The notes: generated from the letters alone by a model not told the origin. Counted from the first letter of the stretch, positions 1-12,870 are shown. The stretch is DNA of 64,000 bases from Ptychodera flava (GCF_041260155.1 NC_091933.1:22060599-22124598), one strand, 5' to 3'. Numbers and translations: made by a program.

Positions 1-1937
1 ATTTTCATTGCGATCGCTGGTGAGAGCGAGTCGTCCGGTCGAATTTTTTCCCACTGGCTATTCGGCTTTGAATTTTCAATTGCCCTCATGTGCTAAAAAC
101 AAGACGGGCGTTCTCTGTGAATCAATAAGTCTTTTGAATATGAAAAAAATCAGACATCTGAACCTCAACTCGCAGCTTGAAAGTTGTTCTCCGAATCGGG
201 ACAGGGACATCGGTGAGGCCGGATTTCACGTAATAGCTATGGAACCGACGGCTCGTTCGGTGTAAGAAAGCATGCGATGTACGTCTACGTTATTTTTACT
301 GGTTTTGAGAACTTCTAAAATAACTTGTAATCTGTATATCTTAGCACATCGAACCGATATTGTATACCTATCACAAGTGTAGGCCTATAGCTTCGAAATT
401 TTATGGGAGAGACACCACGACTGAGACCGACAGTAGCGGCACAACAAACTATTCCGAATTATGCGTCCGTGTTTAATACAGACATCTCTGTAGGTGATTC
501 TGGTTTCTCAATCGAAATGAATCAAAAGTCCGACATTGACAACACTGACATAAAATATGTCCGAAAACTTTTGTTTTATTCAACCAACTGATTCATCTCC
601 TTTGATATCCCCTAAGTTACATGTAAACAGTCCGGAAAGACTGACATCGATGTCTCCCGGGCCCCCATGCATACAGTATGGCCGTACGAGTTTAAATATT
701 TCAGTGTTATACATTTTCTTGTCCTTCTCTTTCTTTTTGAGCCAGTGTCATTATTGTGAACACGGCTAATAAATAAATAATATTAATTTTCTTCACCGTT
801 TTGCAAAATATCTCGTCAACCGGGCGCATGGGCGATGTACGTTGGTCAAAACTAATGACACTATAGGTCAGGATATAACATTGGTCAATGTAAGATTGAA
901 TAAGGAAGACGAAAATGCTTTCATCGATTGACAAAAATGAGAAGGAACGAGTCAGTAAATATCAATCCATAAAGGGGAGATCGAGACTGCCATCCCCCAT
1001 GATTAATCAACTGAGAACAAAATATATATTTCGATCGACAGACTTACACAACCAGAGACAGCATTTTATTCAGCTTTAAAATAAGTCCCCGCCTTTCCTA
1101 TAATAACACCCCGTTTGCGTTTCGATCTACTCTGCTCTGTCCCCAATCGGTATGGTGTTAGGTGATAACGCAATCTCGACTGGCTTTTTAACCTCCCAGC
1201 GATAAAATGGGAAACAAAATAGGCATACAAACTTTAATACCTGTTGCTGTACCACTGAGGTGATCTGTCGGCTTTGTCGCGTACGGGCCATGTGCAATAC
1301 ATCGTGTTTGTAAATATGTTAATTTCCTGTTTATTTCTTGCATAAGGCACGCCCCACCACTCTTGAACGAGCCGTCACTCACCAGATTACATCCTCATTA
1401 TAAAGTATAATCAAGTTGCCCACACATGTACTTTACGGCGCACATGGGTCGCTTCGGACATGGTGCTGACAGCGTCCAATTTTCTTCACATTCTACATTC
1501 ACGGAGGTTCATTTTTAGACTTTAATGACATTGTCAGATCCTTGTGCCAAAACAATGGCCGTGTCCGTAAAAAAAAATTACCAAGATTTCATGTTTTCGG
1601 AGATTCACCATAACAATCATACTGCGGATATGGCCGGATCTGCCTCCCTTGGGAAATTAGTACAGTAAACACAGCGACGTCAGTAAACACAGCGACGTCT
1701 GTACGCATGGCCATATGGACAGGGAAGTAGGCATGGCTAGAGGTCACGGAACCAAAGGTCGCATTTACATATGATCACACTCCCTATTGGGGGCGCACTA
1801 TACATGCCAATACAAGCTACACAAAAGACAGCTACACAAGTGTTGTGCTCTTCAGGCTCAGCTAGTTTATTTGTAACATTGAAAAAGAAAGAAAAACGCT
1901 GTAATATTGACTTATATAGCCACTTGTGAGCCCCTGT
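1..1937 (+). repeat. 1.9 kb dispersed repeat, copy 1 (window starts inside it)
   Basis: This stretch is almost identical to 33368-35292 in the same orientation. The differences I see are mainly single-base length changes in homopolymer runs (T, C, A), and copy 1 usually has the extra base. Identity stops sharply after GTGAGCCCCT near 1937, next to the terminus of the transposon that begins at 1939. A third, diverged and interrupted copy lies at 7860-12870. The last 230 bp (about 1710-1937) also occur inverted at 30297-30570. No open frame of convincing coding character spans it. I do not recognise the family. Confidence 0.85.
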
Positions 1938-2126
1938 GCCGTGTGCGCTCGACTGAGTTATTTTACTCAAGACTTTCTACCTACGCGCATGCGTGGAATC
2001 ACATGACAGTACAAAATTGCTGCCCCCATGGAAAACGATAGTTATATTAATGATGCAGTTATTGAGGATAATTAGTTGAAATCTGGCCAAGTTATCCCGC
2101 CTTATACGACGTTAGATCACCCGATT

Positions 2127-3917
2127 TTAAGAATAGGGGAAAAAAAGAACATGCACTTGTAGCGATAGGGACGGAGCTTGGAAAAACAGGTAAAAATGGG
2201 AGATTCGCATATTTGTGTTCCTTCAAGTCAAACATATAACTCCGCTCCGGAGATTGAAAGTTCCTCTCTCGTAAAAATTACCTCATTTGCTAGTCTCGTC
2301 GTGCCGCGCTTGCGCGACTTTTATGTCGATAAACATACATTTTAGTACACCCAGAACTTCTCGGTTTCTATCGGGGTGAGACAGTAACTGTCCAACCTTA
2401 TTTTATGCAACCCCGTTTATATATCAATTCTGCATTCTCGCGAGCCAGACCAATGATTTCCGCTCCGCTGACCTACGCAGTAGCGCTGAGCTGTTGCCGT
2501 AAAGAGGCGCGTGGTTTACGACGATGCAATTCTGTCGAAAATCTGTGTACGGTTGTGTGTAGATTCCCAAGTATGCTCGAGCGATCAGAGTAACCGCGGG
2601 CTAAATACACGAAAATCACGATCAAATGTGATTTTAACATAATGTAATCCCTTTTCAATATTTAGCAGATATTTAAATTAGATCAATGGATCTTTTTATT
2701 GCGTGTTAGTTTTGGCAAGTTCGTTTTTGCGTACAGAAAGGCCACTGATTTAGTGAGGCATCTTGGGATATGTTTTCAACAAGGGGGACACCCTCACGAA
2801 GCGTGCGCCGCACGACGAAACTTATAAGCTGATTAAACATATGCGAAGACCGTCACAAAATAATTTGAATAATAATAAAGGCACAGCGACATGGTAATTA
2901 GCATAACAGGGGCAGGTAAGTATCTTCGGTGGGGGAGGGGTCACTTTTTCTTTTTAATTTTATTCTGGCGGCGAAGCACTTGGTCACCTGTTACAAAAAT
3001 GCTAAATGGGGCCAATATCTTATTGTTGTATCGCGCCTTTAATTTCGAAACTGTGGCATTCATAGGCAATTATGTGATTTTCAGAAAAAGGGGAACAAAC
3101 TGAAAAAGAAATAGGAAAAAGCCAGTCATGAATTTTAGCATATAATTTTTTTTTATATTTATCTCATAAAGATCAGGATAAAATCTGAATGTTTCGCCTT
3201 TTGAATTATCAAGTAAGGGTGGGTGGAGAGAAGGAAAAGCATGTTTGCAGGAAGTATATTTTACTTTTATAAATTAGTTATGGCTTCTCTCATTTTAATA
3301 AAAATTAATTTTTTAAACAATTGGCCGAAATGTCAATTTGAATCAGAAACCAATTGGTGTGTACAATAATTAATTCACATCCGCCCCTCCCCTGCTTAAG
3401 AAAATGACTTGTCCCTAATGCAGCTCTGTTCTATGTGATATACCCACATGTAGACATTATATAGGTAATTGTATCATACTTTACTACAAGCCTAAGCTAA
3501 TCCATAGAATAAAAATGGTCTCCACAATTTTCAAGTTGGATCATATTAATTGTCCCTCATAATGAGACACATTTCCTCGAATACATATGATTTGAACTAT
3601 TATATTTATATGACCTGTATGCCTATATCAAAGTAATTTGACAAGTGGTTTTGAGCAATGAAATATTTTTGACTTGAGTTTACATCAGGAATATTCTCAA
3701 AGACTTGCATATACTTACACATTTGGATCGGTGATTTTGAATAATTTTAAGTATGAATGAAAACAAATAGTTAAAGGCAACATTGCATATTTCATTATAT
3801 TCAAGGACATTGTGACATATTTTACATCTTTATGACAAATTTCATGTCAAGCAATCTGGCTGGTGGTTTTGGAAATAAGTTGGAATGAAACAATGAGCAT
3901 GATTGATTCTGTATGGT
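2127..3917. other. Transposon interior, no gene seen
   Basis: AT-rich sequence inside the 1939-6995 element. I see no conserved protein, RNA gene or ordered repeat in it. Short open frames here have no coding character. Confidence 0.5.
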
Positions 3918-4250
3918 AAAGCTCCATTAGGTGTAACTTTTGGCGAGATTTTCAGAATTTTTTGTTCTGTTTCAGCTACAGTTTCTTTTTAAAAACCTGA
4001 ATTATGATAAAATGCCCAATGATTCACTTATCAACAGAACCTATTTTAGTGTAATCAGAAAATTGTGTTCAAGTCCAGACTGGAACTCATTTGTCAACAA
4101 TAACAATAACAATGGTCATTTCACATATACAGGATGTCTTGACTGGCGGAATACTGGATATTTCAGCTTGACATACAGATGGGAATTGGGTATTGCAGTT
4201 ATATAAATAGAATACTGGAAAAATTACCAAAAATTATAATGTCCCTTTAA
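3918..4250. mobile_element. TTAA-ended MITE, copy 1
   Basis: About 333 bp starting near AAAGCTCCAT and ending ATGTCCCTTTAA. It shares ordered blocks with 26418-26773, including the phrases AAGTCCAGACT, a CAACAATAA-rich middle and GAATACTG near the right end, and it is more distantly related to 60752-61015. The ends are partly inverted (TTAAAG...CAT against ATG...CTTTAA). It is non-coding and lies inside the larger transposon. Confidence 0.6.
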
Positions 4251-6204
4251 CTTTGAAACCATAACAACTTGTTCTGTTCCATTAAAGCCCCAACTCCCGT
4301 ATAAAAGCGCGAGAACCTACGAGAGTGGTCATAATGGTGGGATATTCAAACGTACTCGGTACGCTCTGGACGCCGTCCATAAAAACCGTTAATTTAGAAA
4401 TCTACCGATTAATTTTTTCTTGGAAATTGAGGGATATGTGTATAAGTATTTGGAGCACAATATACTTGGTTTCTGACGAAATTAAATTTGAAATGACGTC
4501 TGGAACCAGAAAAAGGATAAAATATTTGCCGGTAATATCGCCGGTATAACGTTCGATGTTCAGTTTGAATCCGCATGATTGACATGATATGCAAATTGCA
4601 AATGAGTCATTAGCGATACCTTGTTTACTTTTTCCGTACGTAGCGTTGATTGTTCAAGGCGGGGAAAAACACCAAATACTCGGAGCGTACCGAAAGATAC
4701 AAACGCACACACACTGTGTATAACAAATACATGCAAACACATTTGATTCGGTAGTTCTCTTTTTGGAAAATTTGTTGGTCCTGAAAAGGACCGTTTTCAT
4801 TTATGTTGGCCTACCTGAGCCGTACATTTTACAGACAGGAAGGCCTATACTGTCATTCATGCCCGGCATAAAGTACGTCTGGTATGTTCGGGTTGAGACC
4901 ACGGACAAGTACCAGCACAAATTCTGGCATGATCTTTCACTTTTACTACACTGTCTGTACATCTTCTGTCTTCTTTTCAAATTTCAAGTTTTACCCTCTA
5001 GTCAACGTACTGTTGAAAGCGCAATCATCGCAATACGATATGCGTAACTATCGCTTAGCTGTTTCCAAAAGTGATATACATTTTCTTTCCCGATCTAAAG
5101 CCGTGCATGCCTATGTAACACTAAGCGAACAAAGTCAAAATTCAAAAAACAAGTGCCTTCAATGTGCTGACAAAACCGGGATTTTTTTTACGCCTGCAAT
5201 CGCCTTCGGCATATTCGGTCGTCACTGCTGGGTCACTTATGCTGATCTCAGTGATCAGACGTCGAGTTGACAAACGTCGCCGGCGGCAGCTGAGGTCACC
5301 GTACTAATCAGTCCATAAGTTGCACTCAAATGTCCGCGCTCGATCCCCATCACAGCTAGCTCCAATTCATTCCTGGCAAAGAAAGTTCCCGAGGCTACCT
5401 CTAGTGCTCATCAGTGACCGCTACCTTCATAAAGCTAGCTGACATAGTGTGATTAGCAGTCTGACTCTGACTACCCACGCGTTTGTAATGAACTAGTATC
5501 GCGACTGCGTGCATGAGAGTGCAGAAGTGCAGTGCACTCGATTTTGGCGGGATCGTTCAAAGTAGCGAAATACTAGAACTCACCATTTTATAAGGAGGGA
5601 TGAACATTGAAACGAATGCTCCGAGAATTCATGAAATCACTTTATTCTGATTTTATTTTTGGTGATTAAATATTAAAAGCTTTGATTTCTAAAATAAGTA
5701 TTTTTCAGAAGCTTTTTGAAATAATCATAAGACAACAAATCGACACCACATTTCATTTCGGTCACCATAAAACTTGTAATCGAAGCCGGGGGAATAGTCG
5801 TCGGTACCCTCCCATCCGCGACAGCGCCGAGTTCATGAGACAACGAAATTTTTGAAAAGGAAACTACAACTACCATCCAAGAACTGTGGAAAACTACGTT
5901 TTATAATGGAGACAGAGCCCTGCCTCGCTGAACTATGGTCGAATGAGGAAATGATTGTTTGTAAGACAAAAGCTCTACAAAATTTGGTAGACGACTTGGC
6001 CGTTGAGCATTGTGGTAAGTGTCCGTCGTCCATTGAAATAACCACACTCGATAAATTTGGACATCTAGTAGGCGAATTTGCTGTTCTTTCAGAACTGTTT
6101 TGATTTTTTCCCGTTCTTTCCTGAAATGCGGCATTTCTAGGACGGCGTTTGGACAAAACGGTGCTTCAATCAAGACTCCCTGCAAGAGTGATGTACACTA
6201 TACT

Positions 6205-6419
6205 ATGACTGAGCCAAGGAAAACCCCGATAATAGATCCCGTGGCAGAAAAACTACATTTTCTACGATTTCTGCATCGTTTACCCGTATACAAAGATGCG
6301 GATAGCTATTGCCACTGTCATGATATGCATTATGTTGAATCATTCAAAAACGCGCTGAATACAATGACAAACGCTTCGTTTTCGGACGAGAAACGTATAC
6401 CATGAAGCATGAGAACTAA
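6205..6419 (+). pseudogene. Transposase C-terminal remnant
   Basis: In one frame the translation contains HYVESFKNALN, and one frame over, immediately downstream, KRFVFGRETYTMK. The pattern YVESFxN, a short spacer, KRxxFGxxxY is what I associate with the C-terminal part of some animal DNA-transposon transposases (Kolobok or THAP-related groups). The two halves are in different frames, so one frame break lies near 6364, followed by a stop at 6417. It sits 390 bp inside the right inverted terminus of the 1939-6995 element, as expected for its own transposase. An upstream open stretch at about 5909-6019, ending at a GTAAGT, may be another piece, but I do not recognise it. Confidence 0.4.
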
Positions 6420-6745
6420 GGAGTGTCGATCGATCGCCTGGCAACGTCATCACGGTTTGTACAATCCGAAGCGACGCCGCGCCGAACCTCTGCTCCAGTA
6501 AGACTTCGAAAACGTCTATGTTCAAGACAAACCTATTGGGGAAATGAGTGGATGTATCGTATGGAAAGTAAACCGTAAAATTGGGTGAAAATAGTATACG
6601 TAAAGTCACCGTGCAGTCAATGTTTACATTATGTGGCGTGCACGATCTATTTTTGGAGGTGTTCAACCAGCTGTTTTAATTTGCTACTTTTTGTTCACAA
6701 AGAAACCATATTAGTTATGTTTTGCTCCGCCCATTTTATCGATTT

Positions 6746-6767
6746 TCTCGGTAGGGCCCTACCGAGA
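6746..6767. repeat. Perfect 22 bp palindrome
   Basis: TCTCGGTAGGG is followed immediately by its exact reverse complement, with no loop. It lies about 40 bp inside the right inverted terminus of the 1939-6995 transposon. No direct repeat flanks it. It could be a dimeric protein-binding site or a cruciform. Confidence 0.6.
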
Positions 6768-6995
6768 GTTACCGGTTTAAGAACTGAAGATCATTTTCAT
6801 TATTTCAATCGGGTGATCTAACGTCGTATAAGGCGGGATAACTTGGCCAGATTTCAACTAATTTATCCTCAATAACTGCATCATTAATATAACTATCGTT
6901 TTCCATGGGGGCAGCAATTTTGTACTGTCATGTGATTCCACGCATGCGCGTAGGTAGAAAGTCTTGAGTAAAATTACTCAGTCGAGCGCACACGG

Positions 6996-7165
6996 TGAGT
7001 AATTTTCCTCGCGAGGAAAAAAACATCAAACATGTTGGATATTTTACTCAACGCGCTAAAGAGTGATGCAACGCGCAAAAAGTCGACCGCACACGGGGAG
7101 AAGTTTGCTGAGCAATTTTCCTCGCGAGGATTTTTGCTCAGCTAATTTCTCTCGTGTGCGGCCGG
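6996..7165. repeat. Hairpin-forming repeat with CTCGCGAG core
   Basis: The segment 7082-7160 is self-complementary: CGCACACGGGGAGAAG at its left pairs with CTTTCTCTCGTGTGCG-like sequence at its right, around the central palindrome CCTCGCGAGG. A second CCTCGCGAGG lies at about 7007-7016, with ACTCA/TGAGT arms. It looks like a small MITE or a relic of one next to the transposon end. Confidence 0.5.
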
Positions 7166-7859
7166 CTTTAGGCCTACTCTGCGCCAAAACACTTCCGAGT
7201 GTCACAACATCGAGTAGTCGCACTTGCGTAGCAGGACGCTTTGGCAGTGCAGACTGTAGATATTAATATCCGTGCCCTAAAAAATGCAGCTCGAAAAATG
7301 ATATGACATGTTTTCACGGAGTCTCGGAGGTACGAGACCATGTTATGTTTGTATGGGACGGATTACACTCACTTGGCGGTATCGTGGCTTGGCCTCAGCA
7401 GCAGTCAAAATTTGTGAATTTTGCATCTCCATAAAGGCCAGGGACTTGATACCCGGGATCAAGTTAATCCCGTTCACCTTTGACATCCACGGACGGGATC
7501 GAATGTTTATGTCTGTGTAAATTACGGTCACGATTAGTGTGCACAGGAGGTTGTACACAGGCCAATGTGTTGACATGCAAACAACAGATTATACGACACT
7601 GAATATAACGGCAAGTAACAGAGAAACAACGTTTCATGAAGCCCCCAATTCTTGTAGCAATAATAGGTGTACTTCAACAGAAATGACAAAGGTACAGTCA
7701 ATCCACGACGCCGCTGCAACTGGCGTTATTACGTTCCGAATTCGGCTTACCCGGGGCTCTGGCTGCAACTGTACAATTATTGCAGCTAAACGATAGCGTA
7801 GATGTCGTGCCATTGCCAAGATACTCTGCTGTTTCCGATCGTTTTGTCTACAGAACTAC
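7166..7859. other. Intergenic, nothing recognised
   Basis: No conserved protein, RNA or mobile element is visible. It contains the short near-palindrome ACTTGATACCCGGGATCAAG at about 7444-7463. Confidence 0.4.
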
Positions 7860-8237
7860 TAAAAACTCTCTCAATTCGACAAGAAAAAATAATTACGGTT
7901 TGAAATCGGTGCATTAATTTATATTTATAAAAATAATAAAATGTGACATCACCGATCATAAGAAACGTGGTGTTGAAGAACATATATTTTTTGAACAGAA
8001 GACTACGGCGTCCATTTTCTGTAAGTATACATGTAATCTAACTTTAGCAAACTTGCAAGTCAAACATCCGAAGAGTAACGTCAATAATTTTGGTTTTGTT
8101 CAACTCATGTTATAAAATAAGTCAAATTTCGGGAAAGTATCTGTACATTTTCGATATCTGTGCAGCGCAAATGTGTAAACCGACCCTGCATTTATCCATC
8201 CTAAAGACCATGATCAGTTCGCGACTGCAGAAACCCC

Positions 8238-8242
<5 letters not shown>

Positions 8243-8290
<48 letters not shown>
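8243..8290. repeat. (CT)n microsatellite
   Basis: About 24 CT units, flanked by C runs on both sides. It lies inside diverged repeat copy 3. Confidence 0.95.
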
Positions 8291-8292
<2 letters not shown>

Positions 8293-9476
8293 CCCCCAAA
8301 AAAAGTTTAGCCATTTGATGTTTTATTTTGCCGACATTTATTTAACGGTTCACGATCACCGCTCAATGTTGATGTCGATTTTGATTTACGAAGTTTCTTC
8401 GTGACTAGAAACATGTCACGGCCTGGAGCTAGTTTTCACTATAAAAACATTCTGTGTAAACGTTTTTGCTTCCGAATGGAGGTGACAGGTGACTTCGTGT
8501 GTAAAATATTGAATGGCAATATGAATTTCACCTATAGAAAGTCTATGACTTTCAAACTAGTCGCACAAACAACAATAAACATGGCGGAGCAACGATACCG
8601 ACATATTTATTTTCCTCGACCTCTGATGAGAGCGACTCGCTGAAATTTTCCAACCTGGTATTGGTAAGTATTTGGCTTTTCCCCGTGTGCTGGGTTATGT
8701 ACACGTAAACTAATTACAAAAGTTGTATTCACTGTAAATCAATAAGCCTTTCGAACACGAAAGATATTCGGATATCTGAACCTCAACATCGGTTACGCAG
8801 CTCGAAAGTTATCCTCCGAAACAGGACAGGAACATTGGTCAAAGCCGGATTTTGTATGGTATATAGATATGGAAACACGCAGCTCTTTGTTAGAAAGCAT
8901 GCAATGCATGATGCTCCCCAGCTTGGTCCTTGGATTGTTTCTTTCCGTCTCGCCCCTACACACCATCAATTGTCTAACAATCACAGGATTTAGTCACATG
9001 TGTCTTCAAATTTTGATACATTAATTCTACCGATCATCAAGCACGGAAACACATCAAAAAACAATGGTCGCGGCTACGGGTTCAAGGACGTTCACGGGGA
9101 GAAACACCACGGATTTGTCGCAGAAGTGTTATGACTAGCTTTATCTGTTTATGGAGAATATGGGCGATCAGCGTATGGTTGCACATCGAATCGACGCCAA
9201 GATAAAAATATGATGTCCGAAAAGTTTAGTTTTGTTTTATGCAACTGAGTCATCGCCTTTGTTATCGCCTAAACATCCTCGGGTTTTGTTTTGGGCAGAC
9301 TGCAACATGAATATCTTTCCAATTAAGCATAGAGTACGGCCGTTCACGCAATCATAGACCCATGTGCTTTGGCAAACGGGCCAATTTTTTTGTACGTTGG
9401 TTAGAAACTAATGACAATATATAGGTGAAGATGTTACATCTGTCAAAGAGTATTGAAGATTAAATTAGGGGAAAAT

Positions 9477-12400
9477 GGGGCAAGTGGGCCACTTAGTGGT
9501 ATTTTGCTTTATATAATTGTAACAACTTCATTAAATCTCATGTTAATATGGTCATAATATAAAATGAGATCAATGAAATATAATGGTATAATAAATGATA
9601 TTAAAGAAATATTATTATGCAAATGACATGCCCATAAAAATATTTGTTGAAGCGGCCCACTTGCCCCACTATTTGGGGTAAGTGGGCCACCAATAATATG
9701 CAATTTTCCCCAAGGCTGGAATTTCTGCTTGATGTACAAATCTATGTATAAATATTAATTTATCACCTATTTGAAAGATATATGAATGTAAATGATTATC
9801 TTTATAAATAACACTTAATGCATTAATATTTTATTTATTTTTTGTCAATTTTACAATTAACATAACAATACATTGTAATTTTTATTTTAAATAAGTAACT
9901 GTATCCTCACAACCTGGAAAACATTGTGATAGTACCCGAGAACTGAGCAATGCTCAACAATTTGGATTCAATTACTGGTAGCTCTCACAGATATCTAACT
10001 AAGCACTAAACTATCAGCCTGATCATGCTTTAGTATTTTTGTGCCTTGCCATCTTGCTACATTTTTGTAGCTACAGCATCTCATAACTTAGAGCTATACA
10101 TTACAGAATGGCAATCGGGATGCAGACAAAATTCTGAGTAAAGTTGACCTTACTCAGTTTTGTTTAAGTGTAGTGTCATTCAGTAGTCCTTTGAGTTCTG
10201 TGACAGTGGCCTGAATTATCAACTGATTTACGCCATCACATGCAATTGAAGTATTGCATCAGTTTTTAACATGAAATTGTTGCAAGAATAAATCACTTGT
10301 CTTGTGTACAGATCTTACAAACTATGAATCTGGTCGAGCCTTCATGAAATATAATTCTCCATGAAGTCACCTGACAAAGTAGCAGTGCTATTGATCATAT
10401 AGTGGGCAGTGCTTTGTGAAATATATTTCTGTAATCATTGTATATTGAAAATGCAAAGTAAAGCAAGGCAAAAAATGCGGAAAGAGTTGTTTTCAAAGTT
10501 TAAAATATGCAAAATGTTGCGTAATTGTGAACGCTGTTATATGAACTGTACAGAGCTGCACAAGCCATTAATTTAATATAACACCATGGCTGCAAATATT
10601 AAATTTTTTATATTCTTCCGAGAACATGTAAAGAAAGGGAGTTATCCCAAAATTTGTAACCAAACAATTTGACTTTAACATTTGAAATTTGAATTTTACT
10701 CTCAAAAAAGTTTTGGTCCAAAATAGCCTTTCCAACCACCTTAAAGGGACAAACTCAGTCATTTTGACATTATTTCTGGTATTTTAGTTTCATTTGAAAT
10801 ATAAGTGTATTGCTCTGGTCGCTGAAATATGCTGAATAACCAGTTGCTACAGTTCAACTCTCACCATATGCATAGTTATAATGCATGAATTCTTCCACAA
10901 AGCAATTTTTGCAGTGGTACTTACCAAAAATTAAAATGATGGAAGTAATCATGCCTTATGTCCATGTACAGGGTGTGAGTTGAGCTGTGACAACTGGGTA
11001 ATTCAGCCTATTTCAATAAGCAGAGCAATACAATAATATTTCACAAGAAACTTAAATAACTGGAATAATGTCAAAATGAGTGACTTTGTCCCTTTAATCA
11101 TTGTCACTGCTGCTGTGGTCCGAACAGCAGAATTGTTCCAATTTAGGTGAACCAAATACACCAGTGCATGATTCATGGTGTCATTTTGTACATTTTCGGC
11201 ACTTCCACCAGTTGTAACGAACTGCTCTGACTGCATTTTGCATGGCAAATAGGGCCCAGAGGCCCTGCTTCTTGAGCAAGTCTTTTCTTCTTACCATGTT
11301 CTGTTGTGGAGCAAATATATAAAAAATCATATTAATATAACATATACTTGACTGTATTACCCTCACAATATAAATACATATTCTTAGTCAGACATATTTA
11401 TTTATCCACGCACGCACATATATTACACATAATATAAAATGTTGTGGGTTCGAATCCGATTGAAAACTAGCCGTATTAAATATATGCTATGCATACAAAA
11501 AATAAATACCTACATATTATTTATTTATAAGCTAATAAATTTATAGATTAACTTATTATATGTCAATAAATATATAATTTTAATTGATTGAAAAATTAAT
11601 TCATTACATCATCAATTTATCCACCAATAAATATATATATAATTAATTTATTCAATTACTTATATGCAAATAAATATATTATCTATATTATTATAAACAA
11701 TATTATAACTGTATACTTATAAATTCATTTATCCATTTATTTATTAATTCATTGTCATTTATCTATTTATTTCCTATGTGAATGTGTCTATGTGTTTACA
11801 GGTCAGCTGCTTCCGCTGGTAAACATTAATTTTTCAGGCAGTACACAGCTTTGAATTCACTATATGTGGTGGCCCACTTGCCCAGAGTAGTTGGGGTAAG
11901 TGGGCCAGTCAACAAAACATGTCACTATATTAGTAAAATATAACTTGCAGTACTGATTCAATGGGCTGCCATGGAATGTTTATTCAATTACATATATGTT
12001 TTGATAGATGAATTAAATTGTAATCGAGAATATTTATTTTATAAATAATTTTTTCAAATTTTACCAGTATTTCCCACGATAAGTATTTAAAAATGGCCGC
12101 CGAAGGAAATCAAGAGAGGAAATAATCGACTCTTGTTATCGAATACAATGTAATATATGCAGCAAAACTTGTACTGTTAACATGGAGGAGTTATTTATAC
12201 ATGCAAAATACAATGATAAATATGAACACTAAAATCTTAGAAAAATACGAGATGTTTTCACTTTATGTCGTTATATTTGAATTTGGCGGCCATATTGGAA
12301 AAAGCAAATACGATTTCTGTCAAAAATCGTGTAATAATTCAACAACTGTCATTGATCGTTGATTATTTGGTGTCATAAACAAATGCACCGTTGTCTCTGT

Positions 12401-12701
12401 CATGTTTACATAGTTATTTTTTATCGAAATAATCATATCAATAGAATACGGTCGAAATCCATGTTATCGCCACTTTCACACATACTAGTGGACACGTGAC
12501 AAGTAGTAAAACACGCAACCGTAAGAAGAAAATACGGATTTTTACCTGAAATCGGCGCCTCTGCTGACGGTTGCCACCATCGGCTGGATTCGTCTGATGT
12601 CTGGTATACTGGAACGTAAACTTGCCGTAAAGGGGGAGGTCGCTTCTAACGACAATTTATCGTAAAATGGAAAGTGGCCCACTTGCCTCTACGGCCCACT
12701 T
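9477..12701. mobile_element. 3.2 kb composite element with GGGGCAAGTGGGCC termini
   Basis: It begins GGGGCAAGTGGGCC and ends CGGCCCACTTG, which are inverted with respect to each other. It interrupts repeat copy 3 exactly where copies 1 and 2 read GAAAATGCTTTC. The same inverted motif recurs back to back at 9652-9691 and 11868-11908 (GGCCCACTTGCCC, short gap, GGGGTAAGTGGGCC), so the insert looks like three head-to-tail units of about 0.2, 2.2 and 0.8 kb. No coding sequence is visible and the interior is very AT-rich. The middle unit carries the MITE at 10741-11097. Confidence 0.65.
10741..11097. mobile_element. TTAAAGGGAC MITE, 357 bp
   Basis: The terminal inverted repeats are about 35 bp with only three mismatches: TTAAAGGGACAAA at the left against TTTGTCCCTTTAA at the right, continuing inward through CATTTTGACATTATT. 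It is non-coding. The TTAA ends suggest mobilisation by a TTAA-specific transposase (piggyBac or Kolobok type), which is inference. It is nested inside the 9477-12701 element. Confidence 0.85.
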
Positions 12702-12870
12702 GTACTTTCATCGATCGACAAAGAAGAGAAAGAATGAGTCAGTGAATATCGAATCATAGACGGGAGAATCGGGGGTTATGATCAATTGGGAACAAAAATA
12801 TTTCGATTAATTGACTAACACAACCAAAAAGGAAATTTTATTCAACTTTGAAAAAGTCACCGCCTTTCGT

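Larger units (their letters stand above)
1939..6995 (+). mobile_element. DNA transposon with 188 bp terminal inverted repeats and decayed transposase
   Basis: The left end (1939-2126, starting CCGTGTGCGCTCGACTGAGT) is repeated in inverted orientation at 6806-6995 with only a few differences, so the two ends bound a 5.06 kb element. It sits directly after the breakpoint of repeat copy 1. The interior is mostly non-coding and carries a TTAA-ended MITE (3918-4250). Near the right end is a short stretch resembling the C-terminus of a cut-and-paste transposase (6205-6419). No clean target duplication is visible, so the family is uncertain. Kolobok-like is a guess from the protein fragment only. 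Confidence 0.65.
7860..12870 (+). repeat. Diverged copy 3 of the 1.9 kb repeat family, split by an insertion
   Basis: 7860-9476 aligns in order with 32680-34290: CAATTCGACnAGAAAAAATAA, the GGCCTGGAG block, AACATGGCG, the GAACCTCAAC block, then AAAGCATGCnATG. 12702-12870 continues the same alignment from TTTCATCGATnGACAAA through CGCCTTTC. The 3.2 kb between (9477-12701) is foreign. Divergence from copies 1 and 2 is much higher than between those two, so this copy is older. Confidence 0.65.

Noticed and set aside
11445-11458. Perfect RNA polymerase III B-box word GGTTCGAATCC
   Set aside because: No A box at the right distance, no cloverleaf and no SINE-like tail, so not called as a tRNA or SINE.
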